A stretch of DNA of 64,000 bases from Streptomyces canus (GTDB lineage Bacteria; Actinomycetota; Actinomycetes; Streptomycetales; Streptomycetaceae). The position numbers and the translations under genes were made by a program. The stretch lies in assembly GCF_030815415.1 (NCBI RefSeq), contig NZ_JAUSWW010000001.1, positions 8,680,001-8,744,000 on the forward strand, in the 5' to 3' direction. The notes under the pieces are model-generated. The model ran no database searches. It saw only the letters and a program-made list of their open reading frames with translations, and was not told the DNA's origin. This document shows, piece after piece, positions 1-9,142 of this stretch; positions within the stretch are counted from its first letter, which is position 1; each line of letters starts with the position of its first letter.

Positions 1-372
1 CTGCTCACCCTGACCACGGGGTGCGGCGCGGGGTCGGACGAGTCCAAGGTGAGCAGCGCCACGAAGGTGACGGCCGCGCCTTCCGCCGGGGTCGTGGCTC
101 CCGCGAAGGTGGAGGTCATCGCCGGGCTGGTCGGCTGCAAGGTCAAGATCCGCACGGACGCCGACGAGTTGAGGGAAGGCGTGTGCCACGGCAAGGACGG
201 TGACTTCCTCATCACCACGTTCCCCGAGGAGCGGTTCAAGCTCACCTGGCTGGACGCCGCCTCCATCTACGGCGGCAAGTACCTCGTCGGCACCCGCTGG
301 GTGGTCAGCGGCCCGGAGGCGCTGCTGAAGAAGTTCCGCCCCGAACTCGGCGGGAACATCAAGCAGTTGTAG
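1..372 (+). CDS. Lipoprotein, 5' end outside window
   Basis: The reading frame is open from base 1 and begins LLTLTTGCGAGSDESK, which is the end of a lipoprotein signal peptide with the lipobox LTTGC, so the true start lies upstream of the window and an internal GTG at 49 is not the start. About 123 residues are visible. After lipidation at Cys the protein would sit on the outer face of the membrane. The rest is a small soluble domain with a single further Cys pair region (GCKVK...VCHGKDG) and no motif I recognise. It converges on the next lipoprotein gene with only two bases between stop codons. Function unknown. Confidence 0.75.
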   Translation: MLTLTTGCGAGSDESKVSSATKVTAAPSAGVVAPAKVEVIAGLVGCKVKIRTDADELREGVCHGKDGDFLITTFPEERFKLTWLDAASIYGGKYLVGTRWVVSGPEALLKKFRPELGGNIKQL

Positions 373-374
373 GG

Positions 375-806
375 CTAGTCGGCGGCCGGTTCGTAGTCGG
401 TGATGTCGTAGCGGACCTCGTCGTCGACGGCGTTCTCCTCCCAGTCGAGCTCGATGTGCGTCGGATGCCCGTCCGCCGCGGTTCGAGCCCGCGCCGTGTC
501 CGCGTCGTCGCCCCGTGCCTGCTCCAGCTCCTTCAACAACGCGCCCAGGGTGGGCACTGGGTCGGGCAGCTGCCGTACGACCCGACGCGCGCTGTCGTCG
601 AGGCCGACCGCCTTGGTGACCTCGCTGCCTCGGACCGTGATCCGGAAGGTGCCGATGAGGGCCCGTTCGCCCTCGCTCGACGTCAGCGTGTACGTGTACG
701 AGGCGGGCTCCTCCCAGGCGGGCGCGGCCGGTTTCGCCTCCTCACCGCAGGCGGCCAGGCCGCCCACCAGCACGGCCACAAGGAAGAGCGAGCGGACGAC
801 GGTCAT
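375..806 (-). CDS. DUF6174-type lipoprotein
   Basis: A 143-residue secreted lipoprotein. I chose the ATG at 806 because it starts directly with MTVVRSLFLVAVLVGGLAAC, a short positively charged region, hydrophobic core and lipobox LAAC; an in-frame start 24 codons upstream would bury this signal. The mature part has the pattern PTHIELDWEENAVDDEVRY near the C terminus, which I associate with DUF6174, a family of unknown role found in actinobacterial lipoproteins. No catalytic residues can be assigned. It converges with the partial lipoprotein at the window start. Confidence 0.75.
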   Translation of the reverse strand: MTVVRSLFLVAVLVGGLAACGEEAKPAAPAWEEPASYTYTLTSSEGERALIGTFRITVRGSEVTKAVGLDDSARRVVRQLPDPVPTLGALLKELEQARGDDADTARARTAADGHPTHIELDWEENAVDDEVRYDITDYEPAAD

Positions 807-895
807 GGCGGCCCCTTCGAAGACGGTTACCGCTACGACGCCGGCCGGCCCCGGGACGTTCGGGGCCGGCCGGCGCACGTACCGTCAGGAGCTGT

Positions 896-1855
896 TCAGG
901 ACGACTGGGCCGCCCGGTACAGGTTCTGTGCGTCCGCGCCGAAGTACGGGCCGTACATCGCGTTCGGCAGGAAGTTGTACTTGAAGCTGTTCACCGAGGA
1001 CTGGAGTCCGGTGCCGGTGGCCTCGTCGAACTGGGTGAACCAGGGGCCGCCGCTGGCGCCGCCGGTCATGTTGCAGGTCAGACCGTGGTCGCTGGAGAGC
1101 AGGAAGTCGCGGTAGGTGGTGCCGCTGCAGTAGATGAACTTCTGGCCGTCGTACGGGGCGGCGGCGGGGAAGCCGAAGGCGTACATCGCCTTGCTGTAGC
1201 CGGTGTTGAACGCCAGGCCCTGACCGCCGACGACATCGGTCAGCAGCTGTCCGTTCAGCGGGGCCACCACGGCCGCGCCGATGTCGTAGTTGATGTCCTC
1301 GCTCGCCGTCCACTGCGGGGTCGACAGGGTCTTGGTCGCCGACCAGGTGCCGTGCGGCGTCTGCCCGTCGTGGTACCCGGGTGCGAACACCCAGTTGGTG
1401 TGCCAGGCGCCCTCCAGTTTCACGCAGTGCCCGGCCGTGAGGACGGTGGACTTGTTGGCGCTGGTGACGGCGTTGCCGGAGCAGGAGGCGGTACGGCCCT
1501 GATAGGTGAAGAACACCCGCCCGGCGGTCTGGACGACCGCTCCGCCACCGGTCCACGCGCCGCCGCCGTCGGGAAACGCCAGCGTTCCGACGGGCGAGGC
1601 GGGGGCGCTGGGTGCGATGAGCGTCTTCCTGCCCTTGCGGGGCTCGGATGCCGTCACCTCGGAGCGGTCGACGGACAGGACGTCGAGCGGAGTCGCCTGG
1701 CGCATCCGCTCCGGTGTCCAGAAGGCCTGGGTGCGTTGCTGCGCCGTGAGCGACACGGTTCCCGGGTCGGGGGCGGCGCCGGCCGGCGTGGTGAGGACGC
1801 CGGCGGTCAGCAGTGCGGCTGCGCCCACCAGGGCGGCACGAAGTCTGCCTATCAC
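896..1855 (-). CDS. Secreted trypsin-like serine protease
   Basis: A 319-residue extracellular protease of the chymotrypsin/V8 fold. The GTG at 1855 is chosen because it gives a clean Sec signal peptide (GRLRAALVGAAALLTAGVL...AGA) and is preceded by AGAAGGAG a few bases upstream; the open frame extends much further but without signal sequence. The catalytic His is in LTAGHC (residue 143), an Asp candidate in DINYDIGAAV, and the nucleophile in MTGGASGGPW. A pro-region of roughly 90 residues precedes the catalytic part. A perfect 12-base palindrome, TCTGCGCGCAGA, at 1896-1907 lies upstream and could be an operator. Substrate specificity cannot be read from sequence alone. Confidence 0.87.
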   Translation of the reverse strand: MIGRLRAALVGAAALLTAGVLTTPAGAAPDPGTVSLTAQQRTQAFWTPERMRQATPLDVLSVDRSEVTASEPRKGRKTLIAPSAPASPVGTLAFPDGGGAWTGGGAVVQTAGRVFFTYQGRTASCSGNAVTSANKSTVLTAGHCVKLEGAWHTNWVFAPGYHDGQTPHGTWSATKTLSTPQWTASEDINYDIGAAVVAPLNGQLLTDVVGGQGLAFNTGYSKAMYAFGFPAAAPYDGQKFIYCSGTTYRDFLLSSDHGLTCNMTGGASGGPWFTQFDEATGTGLQSSVNSFKYNFLPNAMYGPYFGADAQNLYRAAQSS

Positions 1856-2063
1856 GCGGTCTCCTTCTGCGGTGGGGGTCGGAGGGTGTGACCGTTCTGC
1901 GCGCAGAGTGCCACCGAACGCCCTATTTGGGCAGGTGCACGTCAGAATGATGGCCGAAAAGACGCACCCTCTCTCCGCCGACGACACAGGGGGCGATCTC
2001 GCCGCCGCCCGGAGGATGGGGTTGACTTCGAGCCCCGGCCCGGAACCACGACAGGAGCCCTCC

Positions 2064-3269
2064 GTGACGTACGACATCACCGCCCTCCGCTCCCAGTTCC
2101 CCGCCCTGACCGCCAAAACGGCCCACTTCGACGGCCCGGGCGGCACCCAGACACCCCGGCCCGTGATCGACGCCATCGCCGACGCGCTGTCACACCCGCT
2201 GTCCAACCGGGGCAGCGTGACGCTGGGGGAGCGCAACGCGGAGAGCCTCGTCAGCGGGGCCCGCCGGGCCATGGCCGACCTGCTGGGCGCGGACCCGAGG
2301 GGGATCGTCTTCGGCCGCAGCGCCACACAGCTCACCTACGACGTCTCCCGCACCCTCGCCGACACCTGGTCGCCCGGTGACGAGGTCGTCGTCACCCGCC
2401 TCGACCACGACGCCAACATCCGCCCCTGGGTCCAGGCCGCCGAGCGGGTCGGTGCCACCGTGCGCTGGGCCGACTTCGACCCGGCCACAGGCGAGTTGAC
2501 CCCGGACGACATCGGCGCCGTGCTGTCCGACCGCACGCGCCTGGTCGCCGTCACCGCCGCCTCCAACCTGATCGGCACCCGTCCCGACATCGCGGCGATC
2601 TCCCGACTCGTGCACGAGGCGGGCGCGTTCGTGTATGTCGACGGTGTCCATCACACCGCTCACAGCCTGGTCGACCTGGAGTCGCTCGGCGCGGACTTCT
2701 TCGTCTGCTCCCCGTACAAGTTCCTGGGCCCCCACCACGGAGCCCTCGCCGCCGCTCCGGAGTTGCTGGAGACCCTGCGCCCCGACAAGCTGCTGCCCTC
2801 CACCGACGCGGTCCCCGAGCGGTTCGAACTGGGCACCCTGCCCTATGAGTTCCTCGCCGGGACCAGGGCGGCGGTCGACTTCATGGCCGGCCTCGACGCG
2901 ACGGCGACAGGCACGCGACGCGAGCGTCTGGCAGCGGCCTACGCGGAGCTCGAAGCACACGAGCACACCCTGCGCACCCAGCTCGACAAGGGCCTGGCCG
3001 CGCTGCCCGGCATCACGATCCACTCCAGGGCGGCAGACCGCACCCCCACCCTGCTGCTGACCTTCGAGCACCACGCCACGACCGACGCCTACGGCTTTCT
3101 CGCCGAGCGCGGCATCCAGGCCCCCTCCGGCTCCTTCTACGCCATCGAGGCCTCCCGCCACCTGGGCCTCGGCGACAGCGGCGGCCTCCGCGTCGGCCTC
3201 GCGCCCTACAACGACTCCGAGGACGTCGACCGGCTCCTGGCAGGGCTGGGGGAGTTCCTGGCGCGCTGA
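2064..3269 (+). CDS. Cysteine desulfurase-like PLP aminotransferase
   Basis: A 401-residue class-V aminotransferase-fold enzyme resembling the cysteine desulfurase-like family (TIGR01976 type). The start is GTG at 2064 with ACAGGAG seven bases upstream; the frame is open far upstream but that part overlaps the divergent protease and lacks homology features. The PLP pocket is visible as VDGVHH and the Schiff-base lysine in SPYKFLGPHHG (residue about 219). The SufS/IscS active-site Cys loop is not obvious, so true desulfurase activity is uncertain. No SUF or thiolation partner gene is adjacent, so its pathway is unknown. Confidence 0.82.
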   Translation: MTYDITALRSQFPALTAKTAHFDGPGGTQTPRPVIDAIADALSHPLSNRGSVTLGERNAESLVSGARRAMADLLGADPRGIVFGRSATQLTYDVSRTLADTWSPGDEVVVTRLDHDANIRPWVQAAERVGATVRWADFDPATGELTPDDIGAVLSDRTRLVAVTAASNLIGTRPDIAAISRLVHEAGAFVYVDGVHHTAHSLVDLESLGADFFVCSPYKFLGPHHGALAAAPELLETLRPDKLLPSTDAVPERFELGTLPYEFLAGTRAAVDFMAGLDATATGTRRERLAAAYAELEAHEHTLRTQLDKGLAALPGITIHSRAADRTPTLLLTFEHHATTDAYGFLAERGIQAPSGSFYAIEASRHLGLGDSGGLRVGLAPYNDSEDVDRLLAGLGEFLAR

Positions 3270-3300
3270 CGGGCCGTCCGACCGTCAGCGTGCCCCTCCG

Positions 3301-4122
3301 TCAGGGCTGTCCGCCCCGCTCCAACGGGATCCGCTCGCCCGCCTCGACCGCGACCGGCAGCCGGTTCTCCGCCGGCGGCAGCGGGCAGGTGGCCAGGTCG
3401 GTGTAGGCGCAGGGCAGATTCCCGGCGCGGTTGAAGTCGAGGGTGACCTGGCCCTCGGCGTCGGGAGCCGCGATCTGGAGCGATCGGTTCGCCGCGTACG
3501 TCGTCACGCCCGAGGTCTCGTCCGTGAACAGCGCCATCAGCGCGCCGGGCCCCCTGCCGTTGAACGCCGTGAGGCGGTGCCGCACGCCGGCCAGCTCGAA
3601 CTCGACCTGGCCGGGGGAGTCGTACACGTGCTCAAGGCCCTCGACGGCGGCGCCCACGGTCACCGGGCGCGGCTCGGGGAAGGGCAGGAAACGGCCGGGG
3701 ACGACCCAGCGCGGGTCGGGGGCGTAGGCCGGGGTCCGGGTGAAGGACGTACGCAACGGGTTGTCGGGATGGCGCGGGCGCACGATGTCCTGTCCGCCGC
3801 GCTTGGCTACCTCGATGACCGCGTCACCCGCGCCCACGTACACGCTGTCCCGTTCCGCGACGACACCGAAGTCGTACCGGCCGCGCACCGGCTCCCCGTC
3901 GACGGTCAGCTCCTCGCCCTCGGCCAGCTCGACCACCACCCCTTCGGCGGTGCTCGACCAGGCTCCGGGCGCGTCCTCGAAGCGCTCCGGCTCCGGGCCC
4001 AGCCAGTGCAGGCCGGTGATCGCGAGGAAGCCGTGCGGGCCGGAGAGGACCGCCTCCTTCTGCCGGTGCCACTCCTGCCATTCCTGTGCGAAGCTCACTC
4101 GGTCGATGTCCTGGACGGTCAT
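3301..4122 (-). CDS. DUF1684 domain protein
   Basis: A 273-residue soluble protein of the DUF1684 family, widespread in Streptomyces and of unknown function. The ATG at 4122 (MTVQDIDRVSFAQEWQEWH) is preferred to an in-frame start 13 codons upstream because it has GGGAGCG in front and matches where the family begins. Typical family features visible are the N-terminal EWQEWHRQKEAVLSGPHGFLAITGLHWL segment (given here in two parts: EWQEWHRQKEAV and GFLAITGLHWL) and the C-terminal FNRAGNLPCAYTDLATCPLPP. It is divergent from pyruvate carboxylase and shares a 159-base intergenic region with it; no signal peptide. Confidence 0.8.
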   Translation of the reverse strand: MTVQDIDRVSFAQEWQEWHRQKEAVLSGPHGFLAITGLHWLGPEPERFEDAPGAWSSTAEGVVVELAEGEELTVDGEPVRGRYDFGVVAERDSVYVGAGDAVIEVAKRGGQDIVRPRHPDNPLRTSFTRTPAYAPDPRWVVPGRFLPFPEPRPVTVGAAVEGLEHVYDSPGQVEFELAGVRHRLTAFNGRGPGALMALFTDETSGVTTYAANRSLQIAAPDAEGQVTLDFNRAGNLPCAYTDLATCPLPPAENRLPVAVEAGERIPLERGGQP

Positions 4123-4281
4123 GTCCGCTCCCTCGCGCTGCGGTGGTGGTGCTCCGTGCAACCGCCGTACCGTCGCAGATCATCCCCAAACGGCAATCCG
4201 CGCGTGACCCGGCTCTCATGGCACGACGGAGACATTGCCGAGACGATGGGGGGCGTCACCGGCAGGCCGAAGGGATCCGGA

Positions 4282-7200
4282 ATGCTCCGCAAGGTACTGG
4301 TAGCCAACCGTGGTGAGATCGCGATTCGCGCGTTCCGAGCCGGTTATGAGCTGGGCGCGAGGACGGTCGCCGTCTTCCCCCACGAGGACCGCAACTCGCT
4401 GCATCGGCTCAAGGCCGACGAGGCGTACGAGATCGGCGAACCGGGACACCCCGTGCGGGCCTATCTCTCCGTCGAGGAGATCATCCGGGCCGCCCGTCAG
4501 GCGGGCGCCGACGCCGTCTACCCGGGCTACGGGTTCCTGTCCGAGAACCCCGAGCTCGCGCGGGCCTGCGAGGAAGCCGGCCTCACCTTCGTCGGGCCGA
4601 GCGCGGAGATCCTGGAGCTGACGGGCAACAAGGCCCGCGCCGTGGCCGCCGCCCGCGCGGCCGGCGTACCGGTGCTGGGCTCCTCCGAGCCCTCCAGCGA
4701 CGTGGACGAGCTGGTGCGGGCCGCCGAGGACATCGGGTTCCCGGTGTTCGTCAAGGCCGTCGCCGGTGGTGGCGGGCGCGGTATGCGCCGGGTCGAGGAA
4801 CGCGCGCAGCTGCGGGAGTCCATCGAGGCGGCGGCCCGTGAGGCGGCCTCCGCGTTCGGCGACCCGACGGTGTTCCTGGAGAAGGCCGTCGTGGACCCCC
4901 GGCACATCGAGGTACAGATCCTCGCCGACGGCCAGGGCAATGTCATCCACCTCTACGAGCGCGACTGCTCCCTCCAGCGCCGCCACCAGAAGGTCATCGA
5001 GCTCGCCCCCGCGCCGAACCTCGACCCGGAGCTGCGCGACCGGATCTGCGCCGACGCCGTGCGCTTCGCCCGCGAGATCGGCTACCGCAACGCCGGCACC
5101 GTCGAGTTCCTGCTCGACCCGGCCGGCAACCACGTCTTCATCGAGATGAACCCGCGCATCCAGGTCGAGCACACGGTCACCGAGGAGGTCACCGACGTCG
5201 ACCTCGTCCAGTCCCAGCTCCGTATCGCCGCCGGCGAGACCCTGGCCGACCTCGGGCTGTCCCAGGAGACGGTCGTCCTGCACGGCGCCGCACTCCAGTG
5301 CCGTATCACCACCGAGGACCCCGCCAACGGCTTCCGCCCCGACACCGGCCGCATCAGCGCCTACCGGTCGCCCGGCGGCTCCGGCATCCGCCTCGACGGC
5401 GGAACCACCCACGCCGGTACGGAGATCAGCGCGCACTTCGACTCGATGCTGGTCAAGCTCACCTGCCGGGGCCGGGACTTCGGCACCGCCGTCAAGCGCG
5501 CCCGGCGTGCCGTCGCCGAGTTCCGGATCCGCGGTGTGGCCACCAACATCCCGTTCCTCCAGGCCGTCCTCGACGATGCGGACTTCCAGGCGGGCCGTGT
5601 CACCACGTCGTTCATCGAGCAGCGCCCGCACCTGCTGACCTCCCGCACCTCGGCCGACCGCGGCACGAAGCTGCTCACCTACCTCGCCGACGTCACGGTG
5701 AACAAGCCGCACGGCGACCGCCCCGACCTGATCGAGCCCACGACCAAGCTCCCGCGCCAGACCGCCGAAGTGCCCCCGGCCGGCTCGAAGCAGCAGCTCA
5801 CCGAACTCGGCCCCGAGGGCTTCGCCCGTTGGCTGCGGGAGTCCCCGACCATCGGTGTCACCGACACCACGTTCCGCGACGCCCACCAGTCGCTGCTCGC
5901 CACCCGCGTCCGCACCAAGGACCTCCTCGCGGTCGCCCCGGTCGTCGCGCGCACCCTGCCCGAGCTGCTGTCCCTGGAGTGCTGGGGCGGCGCCACCTAC
6001 GACGTCGCCCTGCGCTTCCTCGCCGAGGACCCGTGGGAGCGGCTGGCCGCGCTCCGCGAGGCCGTCCCCAACATCTGCCTCCAGATGCTGCTGCGCGGCC
6101 GCAACACCGTCGGCTACACGCCGTACCCGACCGAGGTGACCGACGCCTTCGTGCAGGAGGCCGCCGCCACCGGCATCGACATCTTCCGCATCTTCGACGC
6201 CCTCAACGACGTCGGCCAGATGCGTCCGGCGATCGAGGCCGTACGGGAGACGGGCACCGCGGTCGCCGAGGTCGCCCTCTGCTACACCTCCGACCTGTCG
6301 AACCCGGGCGAGCGGCTCTACACCCTCGACTACTACCTGCGTCTGGCCGAGCAGATCGTCGAGGCGGGCGCCCACGTCCTGGCCGTCAAGGACATGGCCG
6401 GACTGCTCAGGGCTCCGGCCGCGGCGACCCTCGTCTCCGCCCTGCGCCGGGAGTTCGACCTCCCCGTCCACATCCACACCCACGACACGGCGGGCGGCCA
6501 GCTCGCCACCTACCTGGCCGCGATCCAGGCCGGTGCCGACGCCGTCGACGGGGCGGTCGCGTCCATGGCGGGCACCACCTCGCAGCCCTCCCTGTCGGCG
6601 ATCGTCGCCGCGACCGACCACTCCGCCCGCCCCACCGGCCTCGACCTCCGGGCCGTCGGCGACCTGGAGCCGTACTGGGAGAGCGTCCGCCGGATCTACG
6701 CCCCCTTCGAGGCGGGCCTCGCCTCCCCGACCGGTCGCGTCTACGACCACGAGATCCCCGGCGGCCAGCTCTCCAACCTGCGCACCCAGGCCGTGGCCCT
6801 GGGCCTCGGCGACCGGTTCGAGGACATCGAGGAGATGTACACCGCCGCCGACCGCATCCTCGGTCACCTGGTGAAGGTCACCCCGTCCTCGAAGGTGGTC
6901 GGCGACCTCGCCCTGCACCTCGTCGGCGCCGGGGTCTCCCCGCAGGACTTCGAGGCGACGCCGGACCGGTTCGACATCCCCGACTCCGTGATCGGCTTCC
7001 TCCGCGGCGAACTGGGCACCCCGCCCGGCGGCTGGCCGGAGCCCTTCCGCAGCAAGGCACTCGAGGGCCGCGCCGACGCCAAGCCCGCTCCGCAGCTGAC
7101 CACGGAGGAGCGCGACGGACTGGAGAAGGACCGGCGCGTCACCCTCAACCGCCTCCTCTTCCCCGGCCCGACGCGCGACTTCGAGACGCACCGCCAGTCC

Positions 7201-7656
7201 TTCGGCGACACGAGCGTCCTGGACAGCAGGGACTTCTTCTACGGTCTGCGCCCGGGGAAGGAGTACGCCGTCGACCTCGAACCCGGCGTGCGCCTCCTGC
7301 TGGGCCTGGAGGCCGTCGGTGAGGCCGACGAGCGCGGTATGCGCACGGTGATGTCCACCCTGAACGGCCAGCTCAGGCCCATCCAGGTGCGCGACGCGGC
7401 CGTCGCGTCGGATATCCCGGTCACCGAGAAGGCCGACCGCTCCAACCCCGGCCACGTCGCCGCCCCGTTCGCCGGAGTCGTGACCCTCGCGGTCGCCGAG
7501 GGCGACGAGGTCACGGCCGGCGGCACGATCGCCACCATCGAGGCGATGAAGATGGAGGCCGCCATCACCGCCCCCAAGGCGGGCAAGGTCTCCCGGCTCG
7601 CCATCAACCGGATCCAGCAGGTGGAGGGCGGCGACCTGCTCTTCGTGATCGGCTAG
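4282..7656 (+). CDS. pyc: Pyruvate carboxylase
   Basis: A 1124-residue single-chain pyruvate carboxylase, the normal length for the family, which makes oxaloacetate from pyruvate, bicarbonate and ATP using biotin. Order of domains: biotin carboxylase (about 1-450, starting MLRKVLVANRGEIAIRAF, with the ATP-grasp glycine loop AGGGGRGMRR near 160 and the QRRHQKVIE motif), carboxyltransferase (about 525-800, TDTTFRDAHQSLLATR, catalytic Lys about 703 in AVKDMAG), the PYC/OADA domain, and the C-terminal biotinyl domain with EAMKMEA, biotin on Lys1090. The ATG at 4282 fits the family start; an ATG 12 codons upstream is possible. It stands as a single gene and should act as the anaplerotic step. Confidence 0.96.
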   Translation: MLRKVLVANRGEIAIRAFRAGYELGARTVAVFPHEDRNSLHRLKADEAYEIGEPGHPVRAYLSVEEIIRAARQAGADAVYPGYGFLSENPELARACEEAGLTFVGPSAEILELTGNKARAVAAARAAGVPVLGSSEPSSDVDELVRAAEDIGFPVFVKAVAGGGGRGMRRVEERAQLRESIEAAAREAASAFGDPTVFLEKAVVDPRHIEVQILADGQGNVIHLYERDCSLQRRHQKVIELAPAPNLDPELRDRICADAVRFAREIGYRNAGTVEFLLDPAGNHVFIEMNPRIQVEHTVTEEVTDVDLVQSQLRIAAGETLADLGLSQETVVLHGAALQCRITTEDPANGFRPDTGRISAYRSPGGSGIRLDGGTTHAGTEISAHFDSMLVKLTCRGRDFGTAVKRARRAVAEFRIRGVATNIPFLQAVLDDADFQAGRVTTSFIEQRPHLLTSRTSADRGTKLLTYLADVTVNKPHGDRPDLIEPTTKLPRQTAEVPPAGSKQQLTELGPEGFARWLRESPTIGVTDTTFRDAHQSLLATRVRTKDLLAVAPVVARTLPELLSLECWGGATYDVALRFLAEDPWERLAALREAVPNICLQMLLRGRNTVGYTPYPTEVTDAFVQEAAATGIDIFRIFDALNDVGQMRPAIEAVRETGTAVAEVALCYTSDLSNPGERLYTLDYYLRLAEQIVEAGAHVLAVKDMAGLLRAPAAATLVSALRREFDLPVHIHTHDTAGGQLATYLAAIQAGADAVDGAVASMAGTTSQPSLSAIVAATDHSARPTGLDLRAVGDLEPYWESVRRIYAPFEAGLASPTGRVYDHEIPGGQLSNLRTQAVALGLGDRFEDIEEMYTAADRILGHLVKVTPSSKVVGDLALHLVGAGVSPQDFEATPDRFDIPDSVIGFLRGELGTPPGGWPEPFRSKALEGRADAKPAPQLTTEERDGLEKDRRVTLNRLLFPGPTRDFETHRQSFGDTSVLDSRDFFYGLRPGKEYAVDLEPGVRLLLGLEAVGEADERGMRTVMSTLNGQLRPIQVRDAAVASDIPVTEKADRSNPGHVAAPFAGVVTLAVAEGDEVTAGGTIATIEAMKMEAAITAPKAGKVSRLAINRIQQVEGGDLLFVIG

Positions 7657-7663
7657 GACAGGG

Positions 7664-8128
7664 TCAGACCTCGAGCGCTCCCGCGGGGTGGCCGTACCGA
7701 CGGCCGCACGCGGTGAGGGCGAGGACTCCGGTGCCGGTGATCCGGGTCCTCGCTCCGGGGTCGACCGAGAGGCGGACGGCGATGTCGGTGGCGTAGCAGG
7801 TGTCGGGTATCCCGAGGTCCCTCTTCACCTGGACGTAGCGGGCGTAGAACGCCTCGACGTCCAGCGGACCCGCCCCGTCGGGCAGGTCGCCGACAGCGTC
7901 GAAGGCGTCGCCGGTGTCCACGTGCTCGTGCGGCAGCCGGTAGCCGGACTCGGCCGGGTGCCCGGGGCCCTCGTCGCCCTTCTCCGCGGCGTCGAACGCG
8001 TCGTAGAAGCGCACCACTTCTCCGCCCTCGGCGATGCACCAGGCCGTCCAGCCGTCGCCGCAGCTCATGCCGTACCACTGCGCGGCCCCGAATCCGCGGC
8101 TCAGGTCGGCGCACCGCTCACACACCAC
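7664..8128 (-). CDS. Conserved hypothetical, probably 5'-truncated
   Basis: A 154-residue reading frame resembling the C-terminal part of a Streptomyces hypothetical family (AAQWYGMSCGDGWTAWCIAEGG, then DTCYATDIAVRLSVDPGARTR near the end). The GTG at 8128 is only the first available start: the frame continues upstream through EKARTE and into sequence antisense to a dead MFS gene, with no ribosome site. I infer that the N-terminal part was lost at a junction near 8150. It converges on pyruvate carboxylase with seven bases between them. No function can be given; it may no longer be expressed. Confidence 0.5.
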   Translation of the reverse strand: MVCERCADLSRGFGAAQWYGMSCGDGWTAWCIAEGGEVVRFYDAFDAAEKGDEGPGHPAESGYRLPHEHVDTGDAFDAVGDLPDGAGPLDVEAFYARYVQVKRDLGIPDTCYATDIAVRLSVDPGARTRITGTGVLALTACGRRYGHPAGALEV

Positions 8129-8154
8129 CTCGGTGCGGGCCTTCTCCCGGTCGC

Positions 8155-9093
8155 CTGATCGCCCTCGTCTACAGCGCGCTCGTCCTGCCGCAGAGCAAGA
8201 ACACCGCCGCCGCGGGGGAGAAGTTCGACATACCCGGCGTCGCCCTGCTCGCCGTGGGTCTGCTCGCCGTCGTGTTCGGTGTGGTCAAGGGCGAGACGTG
8301 GGGCTGGACTTCGGCCGGCACCCTCGGCGCGATCGGCGCGGGCGTGGTCGTCCTGCTGGTCTTCGGCCTCTACGAGACGCCTGAACTTCTTCGTCCTGCT
8401 CGGCACGATCTTCTTCGTCATGCTCTACCTGCAGAACGTGCGCGGCCTCTCCCCCGTCGAAGCCGGCGTCCGCACCCTGCCGTTGAGCCTCGCCTCCGTG
8501 GTCGCCTCCCCGCTCGGCGCCGCCCTGACCGAGCGGTTCGGCGCCCGGTTCACCATGCCGCTGGGCATGCTGCTCCAGGCCGCCGCCATGTTCACCATGC
8601 TCACCTGGAGCGCCGACTCCTCGTACGCCACATGTGGCCGCCCTTCATCGCGATGGGCCTGGGCGTCGGCATGGTGATGTCCGCCTCCTCGGAGGCCATC
8701 GCGGGCAACGCCCCGGTGCGGGACGGCGGTGTCGCCGGAGGTCTCCAGGCCACCGCGCTGCAGATCGGCGGCGCGCTCGGGACCTCGGTCCTGGTCTCCG
8801 TCATCAGCAGCCGGGTGGGCTCCACCCTCACCGGCGAACTGACCGACGCCGGGGTGCCCGCGCGGACGGCACACGGGCTGGGCGCGGCCCAGGACGCGGT
8901 GGCCATGGGGGTGGCGCCGGTCTCCGACGCGATGCCGGCACAGCTGAAGGCCGCGGTGGTCGAGGGCGGTGACGACGCGTTCATGAACGGTGTGCACACG
9001 GCGGTGCCGGCGACCGGTGTCCTCGAGGTGCTGGGCGCGATCGCGGCGGCGATCGGGGTGCGGCGGGCTCCGGCCGTGGAGCAGGGAGTATGA
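8155..9093 (+). pseudogene. Degraded MFS (DHA2-type) drug efflux transporter
   Basis: The remains of a 14-TM major-facilitator drug exporter. Three pieces in three frames read in order: LIALVYSALVLPQSKN...VFGLYE (about 8155-8385), NFFVLLGTIFFVMLYLQNVRGLSP... (about 8383-8630), and MWPPFIAMGLGVGMVMSASS... to the stop at 9093. The N-terminal half is missing altogether; sequence seems to be lost between the first and second pieces (the usual region around the next helix is short), and a further shift sits near 8630. It therefore cannot make a working pump. The 5' break coincides with the break in the neighbouring minus-strand gene, suggesting one deletion or rearrangement damaged both. Confidence 0.85.
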
Positions 9094-9112
9094 TGTTTTA
9101 AATCTAAAGCAT
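9093..9112. promoter_or_regulatory. MarR-like operator palindrome
   Basis: An AT-rich inverted repeat, ATGTTTTAAA facing TCTAAAGCAT, with two mismatched pairs in ten. AT-rich TTTARATYTAAA cores of this kind are typical of MarR-family operators near drug-efflux genes. It overlaps the stop codon of the dead MFS gene and lies 30 bases before the TIGR01777 gene, which it may now control. No MarR gene is adjacent. Confidence 0.45.
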
Positions 9113-9142
9113 CTCGCGTGTCCCTCCGGATCGGGGTCCCCC

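Noticed and set aside
2022-2027. TTGACT as a -35 for the cysteine desulfurase-like gene
   Set aside because: No acceptable -10 lies 16-19 bases downstream and the start codon is too near.
4216-7455. A 1079-residue open frame antisense to pyruvate carboxylase
   Set aside because: It is a high-GC shadow frame: low-complexity Gly/Val/Arg/Asp composition, no domain, and the opposite strand has a complete conserved enzyme.
8101-8421. A 106-residue minus-strand frame across the MFS remnant
   Set aside because: Its sequence is the reverse of transporter helices and it has no homology feature; only the plus-strand remnant is meaningful.
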